A program made the translations under genes and the position numbers. The notes below the pieces were generated by a model that was given only the letters and a program-made list of their open reading frames with translations, did not search any database and was not told the origin of the DNA. Below, one piece after another: positions 24,020 through 35,100 of a stretch of DNA of 64,000 bases; the first letter of the stretch is position 1; each line of letters opens with the position of its first letter. Where the stretch lies: the NCBI RefSeq assembly GCF_030463565.1, contig NC_134660.1:1042001-1106000 (forward strand), in the 5' to 3' direction. This DNA comes from Pelecanus crispus. Its lineage: Eukaryota; Chordata; Aves; Pelecaniformes; Pelecanidae.

Positions 24020-26020
24020 ATCCCCCTTTCCCTCGCCAGATTTAACATTCATTTTGAGAAAGGCTGAACAGCACAAGAAGTGAGCCAGGATGGAGAAAAA
24101 ATGGATGGCTGCCAGAAGGGATTGATGCCCTTCAGACTCCAGGGAGTTTTTAACCCTTCCCAATGGTTTTCCCAGCCGGAAAAACCTGGTGGGGTTCATC
24201 AGGCTGTACTTCTCCTCTACTGATCCATAAGAGATTTGCCAGTGGGAGCAGCTGCTTCGAGAGTGAGTTGATAACTCAAGCCCTGAGGCACTTACATCTG
24301 TACGTCTCGTCCCCTGCCTGCTTCCCTTCCCCAGTAACAGGATGAGACTGGAATATTGCATGCGCTTTTGTAATGTCTATTCCTGCGGGGCCTTGGTCAT
24401 GATTACGGCATCTAAATGCAACCAGAAACACATAGTGACAATGAAAAAGACAAAAAAGATGGTCAGCCTGAAGATTCTGAGCGTGTTTTACACTAGATTT
24501 GTTTCTATTTAATAATAAGTTGCAGTTTTGTAAGCCATACAGTGTAGCTAATTCATTTTTTAATAAGTTATAATATTTTTCAGAGCAGCTGCTGCACATG
24601 TTATGTAGTACAGCTGAGAGAGCCATATGGATTTTTAATTCCTAAGAGTTATTACTTGGTTGTAGCAGTATATATGAACCCACGCTTGCCTTAATGGAGT
24701 CATTAGACTTGACGATCCCTCCTTAAAGAGGGCTATTGTTAGGATAGAGCTGCTCCAAAACATAGGAAGGTTTGGAAGCGGGGCTTTTCCTTATATAAAA
24801 CAGAGAACATTAGGGGTTTTTTTAGGTGGCTCAGTGGTTTTTACACCTTCAGGAAGTTCCTTCTCTGCTAGTATAATTTTAATGACCTGTATTCTGTCCT
24901 TTCAGAACTATACCTCGAAAGTGCGCCTTGAGATGTTATTGTTGCTTTACACTGGTGGGTTTTTTAACAAATCGGGCAAAATGGGGACACTCAGACTCTC
25001 TTGCAAGCTGCCTACTAACACGCCCCTCTGCTCTTAAAGGAAGAATCTTGTAAGAATACTCAGAGTTACAATCCTAAGATATTTTGGAAGAGACGTTGAC
25101 TGAGAAAGAGATATTAAATCGTACTTCTCAGTGAACTTTCCTAAGGCAACCCCTAAACGTGCGATTCTTGCACTTTATCCTAAAACATGTGGCCCAACGA
25201 GAGACAGAAGATAGACTAGCTGCACCACTGCAGGATCCTGAATGGAAACTTCTTTAGTCCCAGTAAAGACTCCAATCCTTGTGTTTACAAGCAGCAGAAG
25301 AGAAAAATACGCTCCTTTAATGTAGGAGCTCTATATACCTATAAATCACTTGAATGCATCGCACTGAGTATGCTACAGATTGCTCAGATAAATCTGAGGA
25401 GCTCACTGGATCTTTAATTCTATAGAAAATGTTGGAAAACTCTTTTAACCTTATGACACATATCAGGATTGTAAAATTTAAAATTAATTCTAGTAAATCT
25501 GCTGCTGGCTGCCATGGAAATGGAGCAGGTTAGTTTAAAGGAATCAGTATCACAAAAAAAAAAGGGAATCCAAGCTTTTTTGTGTGTGTCGAACAATTAG
25601 CTTAGAACAACCTGCCCCATTTTCAGCCATCTCAGCCTGTTTCCATGGCAGCAGGAACTGAATTCATACAACTGTTGCAAATTCTGGATGTAAATGGTGC
25701 CGCCCGTTGTGTCAGCAGCACCAACAGACTTCGGAGTCTAATTCCAGCGTCACAAAGCTGGTAATTTTGATTCGTTATTATTTATTTAGCATTATTTTGG
25801 GGCCATTTTAAAGATTTAACACAAGGTTGCTCTAGGACCTATGCGCTACCACCAGCCCAGAGGTGGGGTAGCACAGAGCCAGTGCAGCCCAATCTTTAAC
25901 TTTTGGCTGTTTAAAACCGAGCCCTGAAGCCCCATCCAGGCCAGCAGCTGCGCGGGGCCTCGCGATGAGCTTTGTTGCCTCACAGATAAACTCTTGACAG
26001 GGAGATCCTGTATGCCTATT
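24020..26020. other. Intergenic, no gene recognised
   Basis: AT-rich, with no coding match on either strand. It includes an inverted pair of RFX X-box-like sequences at 25508-25652. Confidence 0.55.
25508..25652. promoter_or_regulatory. Inverted pair of RFX X-box-like motifs
   Basis: GCTGCCATGGAAAT (25508-25521) and GTTTCCATGGCAGC (25639-25652) are inverted copies and each is close to the X-box palindrome GTTGCCATGGCAAC bound by RFX factors. They lie upstream of the CpG island of TTLL6, a ciliary gene family. Confidence 0.4.
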
Positions 26021-26029
26021 GCTGCTTAG

Positions 26030-27150
26030 GGCTCGGTATCTGGCGCTGCCAAGGGCTTTGCCATGTTGTCACCTGAAGCTGCCTGGGCCCTCACACCCCC
26101 TCGCCTCTCAGCTAGCCAAAACCCCACGCCACCGCGGCCCAAAGGCAGAGCCCCCGCTGCCAGCCCTCCACACGGAGCCTGCGGGGTGAAGGGGGGCAGG
26201 GCTCTCAGGCGGGGAGCGGCTTCGCACCACAGGACCCGCCCGGCCGTGAGGGGACGAACCCCGCCAGCCAACTCCCGCCTCCCGCTCACAAACCGCCCCT
26301 CAGGCAGCGCCTCCCAGAACCCCCCGCGCAGCCCCGGCGCCCCGCCTGAATATTCAAATTACCCCGGCCCTCACAGCTGTGATTGGCTGCGGCCGTTCGA
26401 ATGAAGCCACGCCTCCCCCGGCGAGGCGGGGCCGCGAGCGGCCGTTGGTTTGGGGGCGGGAAAGGAGGCCGGCAGCGCTGCCATGCGCATGCGCGCGCGC
26501 CTGACGCCAGCGCGTCCTCCCGTTGCCGTAACAACAACCCCGCCCCCTCGCTGTTTTTATCCAAACAGAGAGCCTTCTGGCCGCTTGGCCCAATGGAGCG
26601 GCAATATGTTAATAAAGGGGCGGGGCGGAAGGGGGAGCGCTGGTTGTTTTGCCCAATCAGAAGGCGGGAGGGGGCGGGGGTCGGTTCCCCTCAGCCGGCG
26701 GGCCGCGCCGCGGGGCTTTCCCTCAGCGGCTCCCAGGGCGGGAGGCCGAGGGCTGCGCTGCTCTCTCGGCCCGGCCCGGCCCGGCCCTGCCGGGCCCTGC
26801 CCTGCCGGTACCTCCGGGGGGCCGCGCCCCGGTGCCGCGGGGTGCGAGCTGCCCTCGCTGCAAGCGGAGCCGTGCCTCCGGGCCTTGCTGAGGGCGGTTG
26901 TGGGGGTGGCGCGGCCTCTGCCAGGGCGCTCCGGGCAGTCGGTTCCCGCCTGGGGAGTCTCCCGCTGGCGTTGAATTAATGCCGAGTCCTGTGTGAGGAG
27001 CGCGGGGGTGAAGCCTTGGCAAGAAGTGCCTGGAGAGCTGCGCTGTAGCCGTAGATGGGTCGGTGGGGTTGTGGAGGCTGCTCCTGGGACGAGGATGGAG
27101 CGTTGGGAAGGCGCGTGGGCCGCCCCCTGGGCGGGGAAGCCAAAATAATT
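26030..27150. promoter_or_regulatory. CpG island upstream of TTLL6 remnant (promoter)
   Basis: About 1.1 kb of CpG-dense DNA with CCAAT boxes (ATTGG at 26382-26386; CCAAT at 26589-26593 and 26653-26657), an NRF1-type TGCGCATGCGC at 26484-26494, and an X-box-like GTTGCCGTAACAAC at 26522-26535. It sits about 0.8-1.8 kb before the first recognisable TTLL6 exon on the same strand, where the TTLL6 promoter is expected. No coding exon was found inside it. Confidence 0.65.
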
Positions 27151-27869
27151 GTGGTGGTGTCGGTTCCTAAAGGACTAGTGAATTTACATTTGCACAGGGG
27201 TCACGGCATTATTTTAACATATCACTTGAATTGTTAGAAATGAAAAGCTTTAGTGTCTGGGCGTCTTGTTTCGCACAAAGCTTGGCAGCCTGTCTCGGAA
27301 TTCCCCCGCTGATGCAGTTGACTGCAGACGTGCTAACAGTCGTTAGAGTTTTTCTGTATTGGCCCCAGCCTCCCCTGTTGTTCTAACACTTGCTCTCTGT
27401 GAGTATGTTCTATCCCTAATGTCTAAACTTTCTGAAGTACTAGTTTGTGATCGTAATGCATATTTCTCTCATAATGACTGAAGTTAGGCAAGAAGTCAAA
27501 ACTTAATATGTCTGTGAGCTCTTGCCAGTATTTTCTGGATTTGTGCCTTGCGAGAAGAACATGAAGCAGCACTGTAAATGGCTCCATTCCCAATCCAAAT
27601 AAAGCATTATTCAGACTTGTATTTCAGGAATCTTTGTTTTTTCACCACTCATCAGAAATATCAATGGAAGTGTTTGTTCTAGCAGTTATTGCTAGCTAGT
27701 ATGAAGCTTCTGAAACAGTAAGAAATTGTCAGTTTGTTTGTAGTTGTGTATGACTAATTGCCCAGATTATCATCTAAAGGAGAGAGTTTGTAAATAATAC
27801 ATCCACAGTGAGCAAAAGCAATCCACCTTGATTGATTGCCAAGGTGTAATTGGACAGCAATTCTCATCT

Positions 27870-28057
27870 CCCTCTGAGTCCAGAGTTTGGAATTACAAAT
27901 CTTCGTTCTCTTGAAACTGCTTCTGCTCCGCAATGCAGTGCATGGAGCTGCTGGTGGGTATGGCTTTTGGGGAGCAAGCGAGAACAAGGAGTGAGTGGCA
28001 CGCTGCACAGATTGTACCGTCTCAACAGATCGGTTAATGGAAATGGAAAATAATCAA
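27870..28057 (+). pseudogene. TTLL6: TTLL6 remnant exon A
   Basis: Ends with DCTVSTDRLMEMENNQ (TTL-domain start; family has D-[CY]-[ST]-V-S-x-[DE]-R-[VL]-M-[ED]-M). Upstream homology continues only in another frame (SEW), so a frameshift lies near 27990-28005. Donor GTGCTT is weak. Confidence 0.65.
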
Positions 28058-28189
28058 GTGCTTACGCGTGTGAGTTGGTTAGGCTATATGCATGTGACGG
28101 TCCCTTTATTGTTCTTTTGCAATCAGAAAGGTGAATATCAAAATAGTTGTTTATGGCTTTTTTTTTTCCCCCTGGACTTCTTTCCCCAG

Positions 28190-28313
28190 AAAATTAGCCA
28201 CTTCCCTGGAATAAGTGGGATCTGTAGGAAGTATTTGCTGGCTAGGAACATGAGCAGGGTGGTAAAGCTCTTCCCAAAAGAATTCAACTTCTTTCTCAGT
28301 GTCTTCCTGCAGA
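28190..28313 (+). pseudogene. TTLL6: TTLL6 remnant exon B
   Basis: Acceptor TTTCCCCAG, then KISHFPGISGICRKYLLARN and onward to KLFPKEFNFF. The following PRTW is replaced by five bases, so CLPA(D) continues out of frame to a good donor, GA/GTAAGC. Confidence 0.85.
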
Positions 28314-28761
28314 GTAAGCCCTTCTTCAAGCTTGACTTTCTTCTTGGCACAGTTATTTTTTGGCTATCAGATTTAAATTCTAGTATTTGCATGTCAGAAG
28401 GGGCTCACTTCCAGCATATTAGAAGCCTCTCCTGAATACTAGGCAAACATTAATATGCTGGGGCTAGAGGAAAGCAAATAGTTTTCTCTGTTTGAAATTA
28501 GTGCTGGGAAAGAAATTAGGAAAAATAAGTAGTTGTCACTTAAAACTTTAAGTGCAGAGGCCTGAAGGAAAGTAGTCCCGATTCTTTAATCTTGCAATAT
28601 TCTTACAATCCTATTTGCTGCTACAGTTAAAGTTACACATTTGCAAAATTCTTGCAATAGTTTGAAAACCTAGGCCTAGAAAATCTCCATTAGAAAGCAG
28701 CTTTAATGCAATTATTTCCTAACTGTTGTAGTGTCCCTCTGTTCTGTTTCCCTCCTCATAG

Positions 28762-28903
28762 TTACGACAATTTGTGGCCCGAGAGCAGATGAAGGAAACA
28801 CAAGACTGCCATCTGTAAACTGGACTCTGGCTGTCAGGGCAGCAGCATCTTCATCACCAAACCTGAGAAGGCCGTGAAACCTGGACAGGACGTGGTCTCA
28901 AGG
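28762..28903 (+). pseudogene. TTLL6: TTLL6 remnant exon C with premature stop
   Basis: Acceptor CCTCCTCATAG completes the Asp codon of CLPAD, then YDNLWPESR, TGA at 28790-28792, RKHKTAICKLDSGCQGSS and IFITKPEKAVKPGQD. The TGA stands where the family has Ser/Arg and fits a CGA to TGA change. The glycine-rich ATP-binding segment has GRG or GKG changed to GSS. Confidence 0.88.
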
Positions 28904-30019
28904 GTAATCCCTCCATTCCATGCTTCAAGATTGCTGCTTTGTCACTGAGCTGGTGTTTTAATATCCAGTTCAGCCTTGCCTTGTTGTGGTCAGTCAGCCA
29001 TAAATAGCATTCCCTGGTCATTTTCTTCAGATTCATCACTGTCAAAAGAATTCATCGCTGTCAAAAGAAAAATGTCTACTTTACATGTTATTCTGTAAAC
29101 TCTTGTTCAGAAATGACTTCTAATATTTTGAGACAGAATCACCTTGACAAGAATTCAGGGCATTTGGGATAGATGAATTGAACAAGCAAAACATTATCCC
29201 TCATCAGTGAATGAGCGCTTACAAGATACTCATTTTTCTTAAGTCCCGTTAAGCCCTATCGCCCTATTCTAAACAAGTCTCTCACCAAAGTGGTTTTGAT
29301 TGACACTTTTAAGTCATTTCCCTAATGATGTCTAGTATAAAAACTTCAGTAAGCTTCTAGTTATTTGGACTTCCAATAATTTGAGGAGCAAAATCTTAAT
29401 TTATTTTGGTTTATTGTTGACCTTTGGACACACTTTATTTTATGGGCTAAATTTGTTTGACTTGGCATTGACCTTATTGTTATTTTGTAGGGAATGTTTC
29501 AAGGAAAGAATGAAAGTCTATGAACTTCTGGAAAAAATAATAAGAGATGGAAGGAAGGACACAAGGAGCCTCTGGCTTGAAGAAAAAGCAAGCAGGAAAT
29601 CAGATCCTCTTGAGCAGGAGATAGGGTGGACTGACCCACAGGCTCCTTTTCTGTTGTCAGTGTTTCGTTCCTTCAAGCATTCATGCCTGAAGTGAACTTC
29701 ACACACTTGCTGAGCTGTGCAAAGACCAGCTACAGCTTTAAATTAAGTAAAGAACCTGCGAACACTTGCTGTAGTGCAGACCCAAGCTCTAGTTTGGTCA
29801 GCGTTAGGGCCGTACGCCCCAGTAAGAGATGCGTGCAGTATCTTTCCCAGCTCAGCACCAGGCTAGACTACGGTAGAAGCATATCTGGCATAGAAAAGAG
29901 TTCAGCAGGGACACCAGCGAGGCTTGTCACCTTTGCTGTAGCGGTTAATGAGTTACCAGTGTTATTCATGTGTTTCAAGCAAGTTTAGAAGCAAATCAGC
30001 TTCGTGTTCTCCTTCCCAG

Positions 30020-30174
30020 CCTTTTATTATTGGTAGATTGAAGTTTGATCTGAGGATTTATGTGCTGGTGACATCCTGTGACATTTGTCTTTAATGAGGG
30101 CCTTGCATGTCTATAACGAAGGCCTTGCGCATTTTGCTACTTCAGCATCCGCTGACCTTTTGCATAATAGCTGG
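30020..30174 (+). pseudogene. TTLL6: TTLL6 remnant exon D with stops and frameshift
   Basis: Acceptor CTTCCCAG, PFIIGRLKFDLRIYVLVTSC in frame, then TAA TGA at 30092-30097. Homology resumes in another frame as LHVYNEGLAHFATS. Donor GG/GTAAGT is intact. Confidence 0.88.
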
Positions 30175-30993
30175 GTAAGTAAACAAGCCTATTAGCAGAA
30201 GTTAATGACAGTTCAATACATAGCAACCAGAGATACAGAGAAATCATAATGGTTCGACTGTCCGAAGCATCTTTCTCTTGAGAATCTCTAAGCACTTCAT
30301 AAATACTAGTAATTCATCTTTGTAGTATCTGAGTGCCATAAATAAAATTATGCATGAAATATTTGAGCAGATTCTGTAGTAGGATGCAGCATCTGTTATA
30401 TTATCCAGATCAGTGCCGCATACAAGTTTTGGCACGGTTAGTACTTCTATAAATACATACCTAATTAACTTTCTGTATTATTCTGGTACCGTTTTTTGTG
30501 AACCATTCTTGTGAAAAAAAAGATAGTTACAAGAAAAAGGAATCTTGGAAGGAGAAAAAGTCCTAGATTCTAAGATATTTCGGTTTACTTCTTTATGAAA
30601 AGAGGTCGTGGCTTAACTGATGGCTGGAAAAGGTTCTGGTATGCAGTTCTGGATCATTCCGACACTGAATTAGCTGTACTAATAAGTAGTTGTAGAATGG
30701 GGCCTGACTGAGAAAGAGGGTTATCTTCCATTGAAACTGCTGATTTCTCAGAAGTGATGGAATTGGAATGCTGATGAGATTGCAGTGAAGTGAAATTGAA
30801 ACTGTTGAGCCTCATTTATTGGGTTCTTTAGAGTAATGGGATCAGTATAGGGCTGATCATATTTAGTGCCATTAAATCTTCTGTGCTTAATTAAGATGCT
30901 TTGTACATTAAGGCAGTGTGACCAGGATCATGTAGAGAAGAAGGGAGGAGGCTAATACCTTTCTAACCCTGCTTCTTGTTCATTCATTTACAG

Positions 30994-31079
30994 CATAATG
31001 TATGCATGCATCTGACAAATTATTCCATTAACAAGAACCGAGTTAATTCTGCCCGAGAAGACAACACTGGTAGTAAGAG
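30994..31079 (+). pseudogene. TTLL6: TTLL6 remnant exon E (intact frame)
   Basis: Acceptor CATTTACAG, HNVCMHLTNYSINKNRVNSA then REDNTGSK, donor AG/GTAAAA. No lesion is visible. The MHLTNYS[IV]NK motif is a hallmark of the TTLL family. Confidence 0.88.
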
Positions 31080-31895
31080 GTAAAAAGGAGAGAACATTTC
31101 TAAGCTACTCCCAGAGGGGGTAGTGTTTACCTTTTCTTGTACATCTTCGTATGCTTGACTTAAGACTTCGAAGCATCTCTTTGTGTTTCCCCAATGCACT
31201 CTATTTTTTGCTGTTGAATAAATCAAGTGAAGAAGCCCAGGTGAGTAACAGAACTGGACACCAAAATTGGGAAGAAAACTCCACAGGCAGGAGTTTGTAC
31301 TCCAGCTTGACAGCATACATTGGATTTGTTTCAATTTTTGTCTTGAGATTCAATGCTTTCCTGCTTTTCCCTGCTTTTCCTGCTTTTTTTCCTGCTTTTA
31401 CACTGATTTGTCTAATAAGATGTTATCACTCCTTTCAAACTTTGCTTGTAATCTTAGATCATTGTGCTATAACAATACTACATCTCCTCTGTACTTATCT
31501 TTGTCAGCTGTGATAGGCAGTTTTATATTAGTTTACCTAGAAGTAACTTTTTTTCCTATTGCAAGCATTTCTCTTGCAACGTTCCCTCTGTGTTCTTTCT
31601 TTGTAAATAAATCAGCTGCAGTGCTGTGATTGTGCAAGGCATAACTCTTATAAGGTGATCCAGGAGTATACATTTCTTCTTTACATTTTGCTTCCTAAAT
31701 CCTTTCCTGTACTAGGAAATGGGATTGCTCTAACTCAGTAAGTTTGAGCAATAGAAGTTTCTAGGCATGAATACAGTTACAATGATATAAAGAAGCACTA
31801 CAGAGATTGAGCTATTGCAGTATTAGGGTAGAAATACAGCAGTTCAGTTACATTTGTGTTTGTTATCAAAGTTTCCAATATTCTGCCCTTTCTAG

Positions 31896-32160
31896 GAAAC
31901 TGTCCACTTTTAATAACTGCATGCAGAAATATGGCTGTGATACCAGCCAGATGTGGCTACCTGTAGAAGATCTTGTTATTAAAATACGGATAACAGCACG
32001 TGCTATTATGAAACGGAACTATCGGGTCTGCTCCTCAGTCGCACGAGGGCAGAGCTCACTTTGAAAGACGCGGGTTTGGCGTTCTCTTGGATCACAAATC
32101 CAAGCCCCGGTTGCGTGAGGACCCTGGTAAAAGTCTCTCCTTGATCCTGCAATATGATTG
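31896..32160 (+). pseudogene. TTLL6: TTLL6 remnant exon F, catalytic end
   Basis: Acceptor CCTTTCTAG completes Arg, then KLSTFNN..., VEDLVIKIRITARAIMKRNY. After a one-base frameshift near 32055 homology resumes as HFERRGFGVLLDHKSKPRLR. The active-site W-LLEVN residues, including the Mg-binding Glu and Asn, are gone. Confidence 0.85.
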
Positions 32161-32199
32161 TGTATTAACTGGTCTTTTTTTTTTCTTCTTCTTCTTCTT

Positions 32200-35100
32200 C
32201 CAGCCTGTTGGTTGCCACCATCAGCCTCTTTCTTCCCACCAGTCTGGGCCCGGTTTGGCTCCCGCAGGTCTCCTGGAGGGTTCCCGGGGCCGGGCGGGTG
32301 GCCGGCAGAGGGGGATAGACGACACCGAATCGGTGGGAAAACAGCGATCGTGCTCCCGGACGGATGCGGGGAGCGTTGCCTGCCTGCAGGAGTCCTCGCC
32401 TTTGTGGCCAGCTTCACTGCAGTTCTTTGCGTGCAGGAGTATTTCAGGGTTACCCATTACCCTCGGGGGGAGTTACTTGGTCACGGAAGGGGCAGACTGT
32501 GGTTCTCAGAGCACAGCGAGTTAATGCCGGTTCCTCCTCTTCTACTCCTAGCACGTACTAGATTGGTATCAACTACGCGTTCAACCTGAGGCTATAACTT
32601 CAAACTGAGCGTGTTTCCCTCTTTGCAACACATATAAAAACCGGCTGGCATCACCCTACCAAGAACACACTGGATAAGAAGGTGATTCTTTTTCCAGCTT
32701 CAGTGACTTGTTCACGAATCCTTGCTGAAACCAGCAGCAAAACTCCAGGTTTCCTATGTCACCTCTGACCTTAGATGCTGGGATCAAGCATAGTGCATCC
32801 CCTGGCCTGGCTCCACACGTCTCTGTCACCCATGGGATATGTTTAACTTTTAATACACCATACAAACTGTTCTAGGTTGCCATCAGATTGGGTAGGATTT
32901 CAGTTTGTATGCAGGCTGAGGCAGGTAGGTGAGGGATCTTTTCGGAAAGGCTTTCACGTCAGCTATTGTATCTTAACAGTCCTAGTAACAACGGCAGCAG
33001 GACCAGACACAGAGCCCAGTTTCTGGGCTCTGCTTCCTGCAAAAAGTTCCGTGCAAAGGGATAGAGTGGGCTCACAAGTTGTCCTCTGGCGTTTCCTGGA
33101 GCCGCACGGTACAAACACCATTCAACTCTAGGCAAGCGTGGGTGATTGAGGACCCGGTACAGACCCATTCCCTCAGCCCATCTGTGAGCTCAGAGAAGCT
33201 GAATGACATTGTCTCTGCTGCTCCAGACCAGGTATGATTTTTAGCAAATGTCAAGTAATATTTGGAGCTGCTGCCTGGCTACGACTCCAATCCAGACCCA
33301 AGAGATCGTGCAGTACGTGGTCATCACCCTGCAACAGATCAGAGAGTCAGATTAGGAAGTAAAAAACACTCAGAGGGCTATTTTCACAGTATTTTTTCTC
33401 TTTTCTAATTCCAGTCCTCTAAAAACCTTAATCTCCGTATGAAAATACTAAATGGCTTGTGGCAGCAGCATACTAGCTATTTGACGCAAAGAATAGCATA
33501 GTGTGTCCTAAGTCACGAACAGTCAAAGCTACAAATAAATCTGAGGACAAAGGAAGAGGAGGAGGGGAAACTAGGTGGTAGTATCTGTCTGGCCAAGAAC
33601 CGTCACCTCTTCCAGAAGTATTCTGCAGAGTGTGGGTGCTAGCAAGCCGGGAGTGAGGTGCGTTCAGTGAAAAATGGTGCCTTTCTGTGGGCCCCATCAC
33701 TTGCTAGGTTTGACTTCACACTGGAGTAAGGAGAGAGGTGAGTTACTCAGCAAGTGATTTTTCTTCCTCTGACTCAGCACTGTATCCTCAGCATACTATT
33801 TACAGATGTTAAGGGAAAGGCTCAAAAGAGAAAAAGATTCCTAATTTTAATTTTAAAGTGATTTAGGAATGAAGGATTGAATGCTGCTACGAGGGGAACA
33901 GATTTGCTTTGTGTGCTAGATGATTAATCAGCAATATTCAGCGTATGAGAACTGTCTCGGAAATGATGTATTGACTTGGCAGAAGCTATAGTTAGAAGGG
34001 AAAGCCTTGAGGGTGCTAGCTTCTGCTGCCTTCATTTTGACCATCATGTCATTGTCGTTACTGGAGACAATACAGGACAAATATACTGCCAGGAAGAGGA
34101 TTTTTGGGATCTGTTTTGCAAGTTCTTCAGCGGTCCCAAGCATGGGTTTAATCGAATCTGCGGGGGGAGTGTCACAAGCTGGTGGGCGAGGGTGTGCTTT
34201 CTTTCATTGTACGATTTCAGTCCATTTCCACAGCATCCATCTGTTCTGCAGTCTTGCAGTGCTAGTATGGAGCAGCTGGTCTCAGACTGTGATGTCTTTA
34301 TGACCAATGGCACATAGGTCGCTTAAAATGCTGAGCGAGTACCACCAAAATAACGAAACACTTCTCTGCATGCAGGTTTGTAGCGTGGAGGAGCAAGCGA
34401 ATTTGGGAACCCCCTTGTGAAGCAATGTCTGAGCTATCTTTAATTTACTTCACTGAGAACTGACAACACGCATCTCTCTCTTAGCTACATCACTTCCAGA
34501 ATCTGAGCTAGGTTGTTAAAAGCTTCAGCCTGTAGTGTGAACATACCATTAATCTACTAATTATTGTATTTCCTTCCTTATGGGGCTTGAGCAAACCTCT
34601 ACTCCCAACATTTTTGTCTCCTCAAATCAAAGAGTTCCTGTCTTCTGTAGACAACATTGTTCATCAGGAACTGACAGAACCATTTTGTTGTTTCTTTTTT
34701 TAAATATGTTCTTTGGCAATTCCTTCCATTTTTACAGCTTTGCTAAGCACCTAACATCCATCAATAGGTGACCAGTGAAATTTGCCTTTAAAAAATAAAT
34801 GTCAGGAGTTTGTGGGTGTCCTGACGTGAAACCGTTGTGCTGGAACTCGGTGTATATATGCTTGCTATGATGGTATCTGATTGCTGCCAGCTCTTGTTTT
34901 GCTCAATGAAAAATCCTTGGTGAAGAATGCCAGTGTGGTGTCTGATCTGCTTAGTGGAATCTAGTTAGTGAGGAAGAAAATTCTCTGTACTGAACTTCAG
35001 CTGAGCAGCTGAGTGCTTGCACCACATCTTGAAAATTTTCTCTTCACCGGGCAAGATATGTTTAAAACAAACCTGTACATTTCTGACTCTTCATAAAACT

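Larger units (their letters stand above)
27870..32160 (+). pseudogene. TTLL6: Tubulin polyglutamylase TTLL6, degenerate (unitary pseudogene candidate)
   Basis: TTLL6 adds glutamate chains to tubulin in cilia using an ATP-grasp TTL domain. Six exon-like segments follow the family order on the plus strand: about 27870-28057, 28190-28313, 28762-28903, 30020-30174, 30994-31079 and 31896-32160. Several keep clean splice sites and matching phases. Recognisable pieces include HFPGISGICRKYLLARNMSR, ICKLDSGCQG, KFDLRIYVLVTSCD, YNEGLAHFATS, CMHLTNYSINK and VLLDHKSKP. Lesions: a frameshift in the first segment; a 7-base deletion removing part of PRTW in the second; TGA at 28790-28792 in the third; TAA TGA and a frameshift from 30092 in the fourth; a frameshift near 32055 in the sixth. 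The KPWLLEVN catalytic motif reads KPRLRED. No later exons (C-terminal tail) were found. Introns are retained, so it is not a processed copy. Synteny (CALCOCO2 to HOXB13) supports TTLL6 over TTLL13 or others. Confidence 0.85.

Noticed and set aside
28790-28792. Using a later acceptor to avoid the TGA in TTLL6 exon C
   Set aside because: The alternative AG sites have no polypyrimidine tract, and the strong acceptor at 28761 joins in phase to CLPAD; other lesions remain anyway.
29381-29695. 104-codon frame with a helical start (CFKERMKVYELLEKIIRDGR)
   Set aside because: Considered as a TTLL6 exon, but it lies between remnant exons C and D and does not match the sequence expected there.
33804-33835. 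RLKREK-like stretch as a TTLL6 C-terminal exon
   Set aside because: Only about six residues match, and the segment is in charged low-complexity sequence; likely chance.
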